NCBI GenBank assembly: GCA_017453565.1
Contig: JAFTEQ010000022.1
Location: 1-64,000 of the forward strand
Direction: 5' to 3'
Source: Bacteroidales bacterium
Lineage (GTDB): Bacteria; Bacteroidota; Bacteroidia; Bacteroidales; UBA932
DNA: 64,000 bases
A model generated the notes under the pieces. The model searched no databases. It was not told the origin of the DNA and worked only from the letters and a program-made list of their open reading frames with translations. The position numbers were made by a program, and so were the translations under genes. Within the stretch, counting starts at the first letter, position 1. Each line of letters begins with the position of its first letter. Positions 17,857-27,120 of this stretch are shown here, piece by piece.

Positions 17857-20496
17857 TCAATTAACGGGTTTTACAATCAGTTTGGCTTCTTTCTTTCCGG
17901 CCGGAAGCGAGAGGCAGACAAGACCCTTCCAGGGGCTTTGCAGCGCCACGGCCTTGCCGTCGAGGGTGGCCGTATAGTCGTGCTCCGGACTCAGGCAGAG
18001 CAGCACGGATGGGGTGTGTCCCGCCGCGTCGCGGTCGAACAGGACCTTCGCCTCGTAGCCGCTCCGGTCGGAGGTCCAGCGGCCTTCGGACAGCAGGAGG
18101 TCAAAGCCCGTGGAAACGGTTCCGGGCACGAAATAGGCGTGATACCAGTTCACCATGGGGGAGGTGAGTCCGGAAAAATTGTGCCAGCCCGCACCGCGGC
18201 CCGTGGCGATGTCGAAATGCTCGAAGCTGAGGTAGCTTTTGTTGCACTCCTTGTTATAGGTTTCCAGGGCCGTGACAGCGATCTTCTGCGCCAGTTCCGG
18301 CTTGCCCAGGTCGAGCATGGTCTTCCAGAGGACCAGCTGGTGGGGCATCCAGACCGTGCCGTTCCAGTAGCCGCTGCGATCGTAGTAGGGGGCCGACTGG
18401 TCCACGGCGGTGATGCCATAGGGCGTCCAGAGTTCCTTCTCGGAGAAGATGTGCCGGAGCAGCCGTTCCTCACGGGCGGGGCCGGCGACACCGGCGGTGA
18501 GGGGGGTCACCCCGTCCAGGCCGCGGTTGAAGTTGCCTCCGCCGGGATAGCGCAGCGTGCCGCTGACTGCGCCCTTATCGTCATGGCAGGCATAGCCATA
18601 CCAGCCTTCCTCCTCGTCCCAGCAGCGCTCCAGGGCGGCGCTCATGCGGGCGATGTCGGCGTCGAGCGTCTTCACGTCGGCCTTTCTGCCCAGGCGCCGT
18701 GCGGCGAGCCGCAGGATCCGGGCGGCCCGGATGCACCAGGCGGTGCTCACCACGGGCGAGACGGAGGGATAGAGCTCGGGATGAAGCCTCAGATAGTGCT
18801 GCGGGGGATAGTCGTCCCATCCGCCCGAATTATAGAAGTAGTCCCAGGTGCGCAGCAAGCCCGAAGGCATGACGGTCCGGGAATCGGGGTTGTGCCCGCT
18901 CAGGAAGCCGTAGTAGCGCCACAGGCGGGGATACATCCAGGCAATCGCGTTGTCATCGAGCCCGCGGTTGCAAAGCTCGGCGAAAGCGAAGAACTGCGTG
19001 GGCAGCGGGGTGCCGTGGTGGATGAAGGCCGACTGGCTTTCCTCCCCCGTGGTGTAGGCCCTGATGGTTTCAAAGGCCTTGACGGGGTCTATCTGGGTGA
19101 GGGCCCAGGAAATGAAGCCGGAATCCCAGGTATAGAGCGAATTCCAGTGCTTGCCGGGGGTGAAATGGCGGATGTACTGCCCCTGCGTGCGCACCGGGTA
19201 CACGATGTTGGCAAGCAGGGTGGCCTCCATGAAACGTTCCCCGTTCCGGTAGGGTTCCGCCTCCGGGAGGGTGGGCGCCGGTCCGCCGGCAAGGGCCTCT
19301 GCGGCGCGGACGAAGGGTTTCTCATCGGCGTTGAAGGCCGCGAGCCGTCCTTTCACGAAAGCTTCGCTGCCGCAGGCGATGAGGTTGTAAACTGTGGTGT
19401 CGGTATGCGGCTGCAGGGACAGCGGACGCTGGTATGCCGCGGTGTAGTGACCTTTCCAGTCGCCTACGAAACGGTGCGGCGGGTGGTTGTGGACCGTCCG
19501 GCGCAGGAAGACGTCCAGGTCGGAGTTGACATATTCGTTCACGCTGCTGCGGGGGAAGTTCCAGGCAACGCCGTAGCAGTCGGGCAGCGCCTCGTAGCGG
19601 GCCAGGAACCAACCCTTGCCGCTCTGAAGCTGCGGTTCGTACTGCAGGGGCGCGTCCTCCACGCGGGCTCCGTCGCCCAGGATGAGGGCGTCGAGCCGCA
19701 GCGCTCCGTCGGAGGCGCTTTCCAGTTCGAGCCGGGTGCCGGGGCAGTCGACGGGGATCAGTTCGTAACGCCCGCTGCCCTCCACGGAAACGGTCGTCCC
19801 GCCGGCCTTGAGCTGCACGCGGCTGCCTTCCGGAGCCTTGCAGCGCAGCCGTACGGGTCCGCTGTGGGCGGGAAGGGTATAGACGACGCGGTCGCCCGTC
19901 CGGCCCGAAAAGGCCAGCACGCGGCCCCGGACCGATTCCGGATCGGTCTTTTCGCCCCGCAGCGCCCCGTCATAGACCAGGGCGTAGTCGTGCCCGCGGA
20001 CGGCCGGTTCGTAGCTGTCGTATTCAAGCGCGCCCAGTACGGCATCGGCCCCCGACACGCGCAGCCGGGGATAATCCTCGGCATAGCGCAGGGCGCCCAT
20101 GGTGCTCAGCAGGATGTTCTGCGGGATGCGCGTGTTGTTCACGCAGTGCATCTCCAGCAGCACTGTGCCCTCGTCGAGTACGCTGTAGGTGGCGTCCACG
20201 TAGACGAAATCCTTCCACTCCACTTCCTGGCGCCAGGTGATGCGCCGCAGGTCGCGGCGGAAGTCCCAGGGATAGACGGCCGATTCCATGAGCATGTTGG
20301 GCACACGGTAGTCGCGGCGGTAGAATCCGGGAACGAGGAAGAAATCCATCCGCTTGCCCGAAGAGACGTCGGAAACGTGTGAGATGCCGGCGTATTCCTT
20401 GGCGTAAGGGCCCCAGGCGGGCAGGGTGGTGATATCGTGTGAGGCGTTGAACAGGCCGCTGCCAATCAGGCCCGCAAGCAGGAAGGATGCAATCAT
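17857..20496 (-). CDS. GH63/MGH1-like glycoside hydrolase
   Basis: An 879-residue secreted protein with an (alpha/alpha)6-barrel glycosidase domain. The probable general acid is the Asp in LYTWDSGF near residue 457 and the probable base the Glu in SFEHFDIATGRGAG near residue 760; this pair resembles mannosylglycerate-hydrolase-like GH63 relatives. The N-terminal 350 residues are beta-rich and include a carbohydrate-binding-like part. The signal peptide is short (MIASFLLAGLIGSGLFNA). It is driven by a consensus promoter facing the antiporter gene. The substrate is not predictable beyond an alpha-linked sugar. Confidence 0.82.
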   Translation of the reverse strand: MIASFLLAGLIGSGLFNASHDITTLPAWGPYAKEYAGISHVSDVSSGKRMDFFLVPGFYRRDYRVPNMLMESAVYPWDFRRDLRRITWRQEVEWKDFVYVDATYSVLDEGTVLLEMHCVNNTRIPQNILLSTMGALRYAEDYPRLRVSGADAVLGALEYDSYEPAVRGHDYALVYDGALRGEKTDPESVRGRVLAFSGRTGDRVVYTLPAHSGPVRLRCKAPEGSRVQLKAGGTTVSVEGSGRYELIPVDCPGTRLELESASDGALRLDALILGDGARVEDAPLQYEPQLQSGKGWFLARYEALPDCYGVAWNFPRSSVNEYVNSDLDVFLRRTVHNHPPHRFVGDWKGHYTAAYQRPLSLQPHTDTTVYNLIACGSEAFVKGRLAAFNADEKPFVRAAEALAGGPAPTLPEAEPYRNGERFMEATLLANIVYPVRTQGQYIRHFTPGKHWNSLYTWDSGFISWALTQIDPVKAFETIRAYTTGEESQSAFIHHGTPLPTQFFAFAELCNRGLDDNAIAWMYPRLWRYYGFLSGHNPDSRTVMPSGLLRTWDYFYNSGGWDDYPPQHYLRLHPELYPSVSPVVSTAWCIRAARILRLAARRLGRKADVKTLDADIARMSAALERCWDEEEGWYGYACHDDKGAVSGTLRYPGGGNFNRGLDGVTPLTAGVAGPAREERLLRHIFSEKELWTPYGITAVDQSAPYYDRSGYWNGTVWMPHQLVLWKTMLDLGKPELAQKIAVTALETYNKECNKSYLSFEHFDIATGRGAGWHNFSGLTSPMVNWYHAYFVPGTVSTGFDLLLSEGRWTSDRSGYEAKVLFDRDAAGHTPSVLLCLSPEHDYTATLDGKAVALQSPWKGLVCLSLPAGKKEAKLIVKPVN

Positions 20497-20515
20497 CGTT
20501 TGTTTGTTTACCCTA

Positions 20516-20546
20516 CAAAAGTACCTTTTTTTCGTGGTTTCTCAAA
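20516..20546 (-). promoter_or_regulatory. promoter of the glycosidase-esterase operon
   Basis: On the minus strand TTTG (20543-20546) and TACTTTTG (20516-20523) are separated by 19 bases, an exact match to the Bacteroidota housekeeping layout. ATG 20496 lies 19 bases beyond. Confidence 0.75.
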
Positions 20547-20556
20547 ATCCCTTTTG

Positions 20557-20564
20557 TATATTTG
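20557..20564 (+). promoter_or_regulatory. -7 element for the antiporter gene
   Basis: TATATTTG matches TAnnTTTG and precedes ATG 20589 by 24 bases. A weak T-rich -33 region (around 20527-20534) lies in the spacer shared with the divergent promoter. Confidence 0.55.
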
Positions 20565-20588
20565 CATACCACAACCAAGCCCATTCCC

Positions 20589-22841
20589 ATGTCGGAAGAA
20601 CTGAATCTGGTGCGCGACCTGGCCGTCATCCTCATTTCGGCCGGCGTCTTCACCATCATCTCCAAGGCGCTCAAGCAACCGCTTGTGCTGGGATACATCC
20701 TGGCGGGCTTCCTCATCGGACCCAACATCGGCTTCTTCCCCGGTATTTCGAGTCAGGAAGTGGTGAAACAGTGGTCCGAGATCGGCATCATCTTCCTCAT
20801 GTTCGGCTTGGGACTCGAATTCAGTTTCAAGAAACTCCTGCAGGCGGGCAGCACCGCCCTCGTCACGGCCGGAACCAAGTTCGTGGGGGTGTTCGTGCTG
20901 GGCTTCCTCGTGGGGCAGGCCCTCTCCTGGACGCTCATGGAGAGCGTTTTCCTGGGCGGACTCCTGTCCATGTCGTCTACCATGGTGGTCATCAAGTCCT
21001 ACGACGACATGGGGCTCAAGCGGGCGCCCTACGCGCCCATGGTGTTCGGGACCCTGGTGGTCGAGGACCTCATCGCCATCCTGCTCATGGTGCTCCTTTC
21101 CACCATGGCCGTCTCCAACCGTTTCGCCGGCTCCGAACTGGTGCTGGGCATCGTGAAACTGGTCTTTTTCCTGATTCTCTGGTTCCTGGTGGGCATCTAC
21201 GCCATCCCCACCATCCTCAAGAAGGCGCGCCGTTTCCTCTCCGACGAGATCCTGCTCCTCGTAGGCATCGGCCTCTGCTTCGGCATGGTGGCCCTGGCCT
21301 CGGCCGTAGGCTTCTCCTCGGCTCTGGGCGCCTTCGTCATGGGCTCCATCCTCGCGGAAACGGTGGAGAGCGAGCGCATCCTGCATCTGGTGGAACCCAT
21401 CAAGAACCTGTTCGGTGCCATCTTCTTCGTGTCGGTGGGCATGATGGTGGCCCCGGCCGTGATTGCGCAGCACTGGGCCGTCATTCTGCTCATTACCCTG
21501 GTGGTGGCCGTGACCCACATCGTTTTCGTGACCCTGGGCGGCGTCCTTTCCGGCGCCGGGCTCCGCAATTCGATCTACGCCGGCTTCAGCCTGGCCCAGC
21601 TGGGTGAATTCGGCTTCATCATCGCCGGCGTGGGCGTGTCGCTGGGCGTGATGCGCGACTTCATCTATCCCGTCATCATCGCCGTGTCGGTGATTACCAC
21701 CTTCACGACGCCCTATATGATCCGGCTTGCCGCTCCGGCCCATGTCTGGCTGGAGCAGCGCCTGCCCGCCGCCTGGCTGGAGCGCCTTGCGCCCGTCCGG
21801 GGCGGCCGTGCCTCCGCGGCCGAACAGAGCGAATGGCGCAAGCTGCTGAAGGCCTATTTCCTGCGCATCCTGCTCTACGGCGTGGTGATCCTTGCCATCG
21901 GCATCGGGGGACGGGTCTTCCTGGAGCCCTTCCTGCACCGCGTTTTCCCCAGCTGGAGCCCGCGCCTGCACGATATCGTCACGGTGTCGGTCATCCTCGC
22001 CGCCATGACCCCGTTCCTCTATGGAATGGGAGTCAATTCCGGTTCCATTAACCAGTCGGCGCCCAGGCTCATCCGCGAAAAGAGGAGCAATGTCTGGCCC
22101 ATCTACGGACTGGTGCTGCTGCGCACCTTCCTGGTCATCGGCGTCATCCTTTTCGTCCTGGCCGGACATTTCCACCTGGCGGGCTGGACCGTGGTGCTGG
22201 TCATCGCGGGCGTGGCCGCCTTCATTGTCTTTGCGCGCAGGTCCCTCCACCGCTACACGTTCCTGGAGCAGCGTTTCCTCGAGAACTATAATGAAAAGGA
22301 GGCGGAGGAGCGCCGCCGGGCCCCGGTGACCACCTCGCTGCGCAAGGTGATGGCCGGGTACGACGTCCACATCGAACGGATCGTGCTCTCGCCCGATTCA
22401 GAATATGTGGGCAAACCTATGCGGGAGCTGCCCATCCGCCACGAATCTGGAGCCAACATCATCAAGATCCGGCGCGGACAGAGCAGTCTCATCATCCCGC
22501 CGGGCGACACCGTTCTCTATCCGCACGACGAGCTCTTTGCCGTGGGTACCACGGAGCAGCTCGCCCGCATTCAGACCATGTTTGACGCCTCCGTCCGGCC
22601 CGCTCCGTCCGAAAAACCGGACGAGAGTTTCCGGGTGGAACACCGGACCCTTGCCGACGACGACCCCCTCGTGGGCCGGACCCTCCGCTCCACCGACATG
22701 CGCCGCCTCCACTGCATGGTGCTCAGCGTGCTGCGCGGTGACAACTTCATCACCAACCCGGGACCCGACTTCCGTTTTGAGGCGGGCGACACGGTCTGGG
22801 TTGCCGGAGAACTTGATTTGCTACAGAATAACACGCAATAG
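20589..22841 (+). CDS. CPA2-family cation:proton antiporter with C-terminal RCK_C domains
   Basis: A 750-residue Kef/CPA2-type antiporter. About twelve membrane helices fill the first 400 residues, with GYILAGFLIGPNIGF, FLMFGLGLEFSF and AQLGEFGFIIAGVG as family blocks. A further membrane region with a basic loop follows. Two TrkA-C/RCK_C-like modules end the protein: one around IVLSPDSEYVGKPMRELPI, the other around DDDPLVGRTLRSTDMRRL. No complete Rossmann RCK_N domain is visible between them. It probably exchanges K+ or Na+ for protons. ATG 20589 fits the family start. Two bases separate it from the heparinase-type gene. Confidence 0.9.
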   Translation: MSEELNLVRDLAVILISAGVFTIISKALKQPLVLGYILAGFLIGPNIGFFPGISSQEVVKQWSEIGIIFLMFGLGLEFSFKKLLQAGSTALVTAGTKFVGVFVLGFLVGQALSWTLMESVFLGGLLSMSSTMVVIKSYDDMGLKRAPYAPMVFGTLVVEDLIAILLMVLLSTMAVSNRFAGSELVLGIVKLVFFLILWFLVGIYAIPTILKKARRFLSDEILLLVGIGLCFGMVALASAVGFSSALGAFVMGSILAETVESERILHLVEPIKNLFGAIFFVSVGMMVAPAVIAQHWAVILLITLVVAVTHIVFVTLGGVLSGAGLRNSIYAGFSLAQLGEFGFIIAGVGVSLGVMRDFIYPVIIAVSVITTFTTPYMIRLAAPAHVWLEQRLPAAWLERLAPVRGGRASAAEQSEWRKLLKAYFLRILLYGVVILAIGIGGRVFLEPFLHRVFPSWSPRLHDIVTVSVILAAMTPFLYGMGVNSGSINQSAPRLIREKRSNVWPIYGLVLLRTFLVIGVILFVLAGHFHLAGWTVVLVIAGVAAFIVFARRSLHRYTFLEQRFLENYNEKEAEERRRAPVTTSLRKVMAGYDVHIERIVLSPDSEYVGKPMRELPIRHESGANIIKIRRGQSSLIIPPGDTVLYPHDELFAVGTTEQLARIQTMFDASVRPAPSEKPDESFRVEHRTLADDDPLVGRTLRSTDMRRLHCMVLSVLRGDNFITNPGPDFRFEAGDTVWVAGELDLLQNNTQ

Positions 22842-22843
22842 CC

Positions 22844-24937
22844 ATGAAGTTTTTCTTCAGACTCATTACAGTTTCGGCCTGTCTGCTAGCCGCCCAGTCG
22901 CTTCCCGCCCGGGATGGCCATCTTTTCGCCACGGAGCAGGAAATTGCCGCTTACCGCGCCGACGGCAGCGCCTCCCTTTCGCACCAGCTCTTCGCGGCCA
23001 TCCGGACCCGCGTCCTCAAACGGACGCAGTTCCCTGGCTTGAGCGACCCCAGCGCTACCATGCAATGGTGGCAGATTGCATCGGAGTACATGAGCGATGC
23101 GGCGGTGGTGCATCTGCTTGAGCCTGACCCCCGGACCGATGCCTGGATCCGCGCCAACGTGCTGGAGATGATCCGACGCCCCCTTGCCGACTGGTCCGGC
23201 CCGGCCTTCCGCCGCTACAACGGCGGGCGAATGAGGGGTCAGCTGGAGACGGCTCATCTCTGCTGGGCCGTGAGTTTCTGCCTCGACCTGTGCGGCGATC
23301 TGTTCACCCCGGAAGAGGTCGCTGAGATCAAGGCGAACCTGCGGGAAAAAGGTCAGGAGCCCTGCCGCTACTTCCTGGAAACCCAGAAGCGTTTTTCCAA
23401 CTGGAACTGCATCCTGCTGGCGGGCTTCACGCTTTCCTCCGCGGTGCTGGAAGACGAGGACGCCCTCCGCTTTGCCGCCGATCTGTTCCCCGTCATCCTC
23501 GATCATTTCCAGAACGACGGTTCCTATGGTGAGACCCTCCAGTACGGGAACTATGCGTCCTATGGTACCATGCTCACGCATGAGACGCTGCTCCGTACCG
23601 GGATGCTGAAGGAGCCCCGGTTCGGGGGGTACGCCCGCCTCGTGGAATGGGCGGCGGCCGCCTACCTCTACCGGAAACCGGTCTCGGGCTGGCCCATCAG
23701 CATGAACCTGCCGCGCAGCGTGAACTTCGGTGACTGCGGTGCGGTGTTCCGTCCCTCCGGCGACCTGCTGATGCACCTCTCGGTACGCGGCGCGCAAACC
23801 CTGCCCAAGCAGGCCGGCCTCGCCTCCTGGCTCTTCGAAAAGACTTACCTGCCCATCGAGGAGCCGGCCGTGCACGATATGGCCACGGTCGGTTTTATCA
23901 ACGATTTCGGTTTCCTGTCGGTGCTCATGTCCGCCGGCCGTTCGGCTGCACTGTCCCCTGACCAGGCCGGTCTTCCGGCCACGAGGGCCTTCTCGGCGGG
24001 CGACGCCATCCTGCGCCGTAGCTGGAACGATCCGCTCGTGGTCGCGTTCCGCATGCCGGCCGAGCCGCGCCATTCCGTCAGCCACCTGCATGAGGATGCC
24101 AACAGCCTCCAGCTCATCTACGGCGGCGAGCGTCTGCTCGTCGATCCGGGACACAGCTGCTACCGGAGCGCGACCCGCAAACTCGATATCGCCACCTCGA
24201 GTCACAACACCTGCTACTTCGTCTACAATTACGCCAACCGCCCGGGTGATATCACCCAGAGAGTCAGCCCGGCCCGCAGCCTGAATGCCCCTCCGCAGGC
24301 TTATGTGGGCGAGCGTCTGCTGTGCGCTCAGGCGGGTGAGGTCTGCGCCGTGGGGGCCGATGCCGGCGCCCTGTACGGCAAGCCCATCACCTCGTTCCGC
24401 CGTTTCGTCATCCGCTGCGGCGCGCACGTGGTGTTCGTGGTAGACCGCGTGGCCTCCGAAGAGCCGGTCCGCACCGTCTGGAGCTGGCTTGCGAACAACC
24501 GAGACGGGGGTCTTGACTTCCGTTTCCGCCAACCCGACTCGCTCTATGTGGGCCGCGGCGCCGTGGGCCTGCGCATGATGCATTACGGTGCGCCGGCCGC
24601 CATCGCCGTTCCCAAGTACGGTCTGGTGCACGACGCCTATCATCCGCTTCCCGACCAGTTCTGCGAGGGTCATCCGGGCAGCGGCTACTATTTCCGCTTC
24701 GTTGAGAATGTGCCCGGCACGGAGCGCACCACGGTGCACGTGATTGCGGTCGACGAGAAGGGCCCGCTGGACGGCTGGCAGATCAGCGGGAAGGACGGCC
24801 GCTACGAGGCCTCCCACCCGGAAACCAAACAGGGCTGGACCCTGACCGTTGCTTCGGACGGCGCCATGACGGTGCGCAGCGCCCAGGGCGAGAGCCACAG
24901 CATTACCCCAGGCCAGGACGGCTGGAACCTCAGATAA
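22844..24937 (+). CDS. heparinase II/III-family protein, copy A
   Basis: A 697-residue secreted protein (signal peptide MKFFFRLITVSACLLAAQ). An alpha-helical toroid-like N-terminal half is followed by a beta-sandwich half carrying the heparinase II/III signature: HLHEDANSLQLIYGG with the conserved His near residue 414, then LLVDPGHSCY and SSHNTCYF. Members are polysaccharide lyases acting on uronic-acid-containing glycans; the exact family and substrate are not clear. It is the left member of a tandem duplication. Between HNTCYF and VGERLL it carries a 28-residue segment where copy B has 48 unrelated-looking residues. Confidence 0.85.
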   Translation: MKFFFRLITVSACLLAAQSLPARDGHLFATEQEIAAYRADGSASLSHQLFAAIRTRVLKRTQFPGLSDPSATMQWWQIASEYMSDAAVVHLLEPDPRTDAWIRANVLEMIRRPLADWSGPAFRRYNGGRMRGQLETAHLCWAVSFCLDLCGDLFTPEEVAEIKANLREKGQEPCRYFLETQKRFSNWNCILLAGFTLSSAVLEDEDALRFAADLFPVILDHFQNDGSYGETLQYGNYASYGTMLTHETLLRTGMLKEPRFGGYARLVEWAAAAYLYRKPVSGWPISMNLPRSVNFGDCGAVFRPSGDLLMHLSVRGAQTLPKQAGLASWLFEKTYLPIEEPAVHDMATVGFINDFGFLSVLMSAGRSAALSPDQAGLPATRAFSAGDAILRRSWNDPLVVAFRMPAEPRHSVSHLHEDANSLQLIYGGERLLVDPGHSCYRSATRKLDIATSSHNTCYFVYNYANRPGDITQRVSPARSLNAPPQAYVGERLLCAQAGEVCAVGADAGALYGKPITSFRRFVIRCGAHVVFVVDRVASEEPVRTVWSWLANNRDGGLDFRFRQPDSLYVGRGAVGLRMMHYGAPAAIAVPKYGLVHDAYHPLPDQFCEGHPGSGYYFRFVENVPGTERTTVHVIAVDEKGPLDGWQISGKDGRYEASHPETKQGWTLTVASDGAMTVRSAQGESHSITPGQDGWNLR

Positions 24938-24960
24938 TATTTATGTAACACACAATAACC

Positions 24961-27114
24961 ATGAAACTTTTCTTCAGATTCATCACCGTTGCGGCCTGCT
25001 TGCTGGCCGCCCAGCTGCTCCCCGCGCGGGAAGGCCATCTTTTCGCCACGGAGCAGGAACTCGCCGCCTACCGTGCCGACGGCAGTGCGTCCCTTTCGCA
25101 CGAACTCTTCGCGGCCATCCGGACGCGCGTCCTCAAACGGACCCAGTTCCCCGGCCTGACCGACCCCACGGCCACCACGGAATGGTGGCACCATGTGTCG
25201 GAGTACATGACCGATGCGGCCGTGGTCCATCTGCTTGAACCCGACCCCCGGACCGATGCCTGGATCCGCGCCAACGTGCTGGCCCTGGCCCGCCGTCCCA
25301 TCGCCGACTGGTCCGGTCCGGCCTTCCGCCGCTACAACGGAGGCCGCATGCGGGGCATGCTGGAGACGGCCCACATCTGCTGGGCCGTGAGCGTATGCCT
25401 CGACCTGTGCGGTGACCTGTTCACCCCGGAGGAGACCGCCGAAATCAAGGCGAACCTGCGGGAAAAAGGTCAGGAACCCTGCCGCTACTACCTGGAGACC
25501 CAGGAGCGTTTCACCAACTGGAACTGCGTCCTGATGGCAGGTTTCACGCTCGCGTCGGCGGTGCTGGAAGACCGCGAGGCGCTCGATTTGGCCAAAAACA
25601 TCTTCCCCACCATCCTCGACCATTATCAGGACGACGGTTCCTATGGTGAGACCCTCCAGTATGGAAACTATGCGGCCTATTCCACCATGCTCACCCACGA
25701 GGCGCTGCTTCGTTCCGGGACGCTGAAGGAGCCCCAGTTCGGAGGTTATGCCCGTTCCGTGGAATGGTCTTCGGCCGCCTTCCTCTACCGGAAACCGATT
25801 TCGGGCTGGCCCATCAGCATGAACTTGCCGCGCAGCGTGAACTTCGGCGACTGCGCCGCGGTGTTCCGTCCTTCCGGCGACCTGCTCATGCATATTTCGG
25901 TGCGCGGTGCGCAGGCCCTGCCCAAGCAGGCCGGCCTCGCCTCCTGGCTCTTCGATAAGGTCTATCTGCCCGTGCAGGAGCCGGCCGTACATGATATGGC
26001 CAGCTTCGGTTTCATCAACGATTTCGGTTTCCTGTCGGTCATCATGGCCGCCGGCCGTTCGGCCGCGCTGAGCCCTGAGCAGGCCGGTCTTCCCGCCACG
26101 CGGGCCTTCTCGGCGGGCGACGCCATCCTGCGCCGCAGCTGGGACGATCCGCTCGTGGTCGCGTTCCGCATGCCGGCCGAGCCGCGCCATGACTCCGGTC
26201 ACCTGCACGAGGACGCCAACAGCATCCAGCTCATCTACGGCGGCGAGCGCCTGCTCGTCGACCCGGGACACAGCTGCTACCGGAATGCGAGCCGCAAGCT
26301 CGACACCGGCACGGCAAGCCACAACACCTGCTACTTCACCCTCACCGACGCCTATCGCGAGAAATCGGCCCTGCCCGAGGTGGTGCTGCGCTCGCTTGAG
26401 GTCAACCAGACGATTTGCGGCCCCCGCATCCTGAACAAACTGAAGAACGGGCATTATGAGCCGGAGCCGCCCATCGCCTTCGTGGGTGAACGCCTGCTTT
26501 GCGCCCAGGCCGGCGAGGTCTGCGCCGTGGGTGCCGACGCCGGCGCCATGTACGGCAAGCCCATCACCTCGTTCCGCCGTTTCGTCATCCGCTGCGGCGC
26601 GCACGTGGTGTTCGTGGTGGACCGCGTGGCCTCCGAGGAGCCGGTCCGCACTGTTTGGAACTGGCTGGCGAACAACCGCGACGGTGGGCTTGACTTCCGT
26701 TTCCGTCAGCCCGACTCGCTCTATGTAGGCCGTGGCGCCGTGGGTCTGCGCATGATGCATTACGGTGCGTCTGCCTATATCCCCGTACCTGTGTACGGCC
26801 TGGTACACGACGCCTATCATCCGCTTCCCAACCAGTTCTGCGAAGGTCATCCGGGCAGCGGTTACGACTTCCGTTTCATTGAAAACGAACCCGCCACAGA
26901 GCGCACCACGGTGCACGTGATCGCGGTCGACGAAAAGGGCCCGCTGGACGGTTGGCAGATCAGCGGGAAGGACGGCCGTTACGAGGCCTCCCACCCGGAG
27001 ACCAAACAGGGCTGGACCCTGACCGTCGCCTCGAACGGCGCCATGACCGTGCGCAGCGCCCAGGGCGAGAGCCACAACATCTCCTCGGGCCGCAGCGGCT
27101 GGAGCCTCAAATAA
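24961..27114 (+). CDS. heparinase II/III-family protein, copy B
   Basis: A 717-residue paralogue of the preceding gene with the same layout: signal peptide MKLFFRFITVAACLLAAQ, helical N-terminal half, and beta-rich C-terminal half with HLHEDANSIQLIYGG near residue 415 and ASHNTCYF. The 20 extra residues all lie between HNTCYF and VGERLLCAQ, replacing the shorter segment of copy A; this region probably forms a loop near the active site. The start and spacing (23 bases after copy A) support cotranscription. Polysaccharide lyase activity on a uronic-acid glycan is the expected role, and the different loop could give a different cleavage preference. Confidence 0.85.
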   Translation: MKLFFRFITVAACLLAAQLLPAREGHLFATEQELAAYRADGSASLSHELFAAIRTRVLKRTQFPGLTDPTATTEWWHHVSEYMTDAAVVHLLEPDPRTDAWIRANVLALARRPIADWSGPAFRRYNGGRMRGMLETAHICWAVSVCLDLCGDLFTPEETAEIKANLREKGQEPCRYYLETQERFTNWNCVLMAGFTLASAVLEDREALDLAKNIFPTILDHYQDDGSYGETLQYGNYAAYSTMLTHEALLRSGTLKEPQFGGYARSVEWSSAAFLYRKPISGWPISMNLPRSVNFGDCAAVFRPSGDLLMHISVRGAQALPKQAGLASWLFDKVYLPVQEPAVHDMASFGFINDFGFLSVIMAAGRSAALSPEQAGLPATRAFSAGDAILRRSWDDPLVVAFRMPAEPRHDSGHLHEDANSIQLIYGGERLLVDPGHSCYRNASRKLDTGTASHNTCYFTLTDAYREKSALPEVVLRSLEVNQTICGPRILNKLKNGHYEPEPPIAFVGERLLCAQAGEVCAVGADAGAMYGKPITSFRRFVIRCGAHVVFVVDRVASEEPVRTVWNWLANNRDGGLDFRFRQPDSLYVGRGAVGLRMMHYGASAYIPVPVYGLVHDAYHPLPNQFCEGHPGSGYDFRFIENEPATERTTVHVIAVDEKGPLDGWQISGKDGRYEASHPETKQGWTLTVASNGAMTVRSAQGESHNISSGRSGWSLK

Positions 27115-27120
27115 GCGCCC

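Larger units (their letters stand above)
22844..27114 (+). repeat. tandem gene duplication of about 2.1 kb
   Basis: Genes 22844-24937 and 24961-27114 are direct repeats separated by 23 bases. Similarity is near perfect in places: the stretch starting at the codons for YGKPITSFRRF is identical for about 65 bases in both copies (near 24376 and 26552). It is weak in others, notably the segment 24227-24300 against 26335-26480. The uneven divergence suggests gene conversion after duplication. Confidence 0.9.

Noticed and set aside
20508..22370. Long minus-strand frame opposite the antiporter gene.
   Set aside because: It consists of Asp/His/Glu-rich low-complexity sequence mirroring hydrophobic codons on the other strand; no domain or plausible start.
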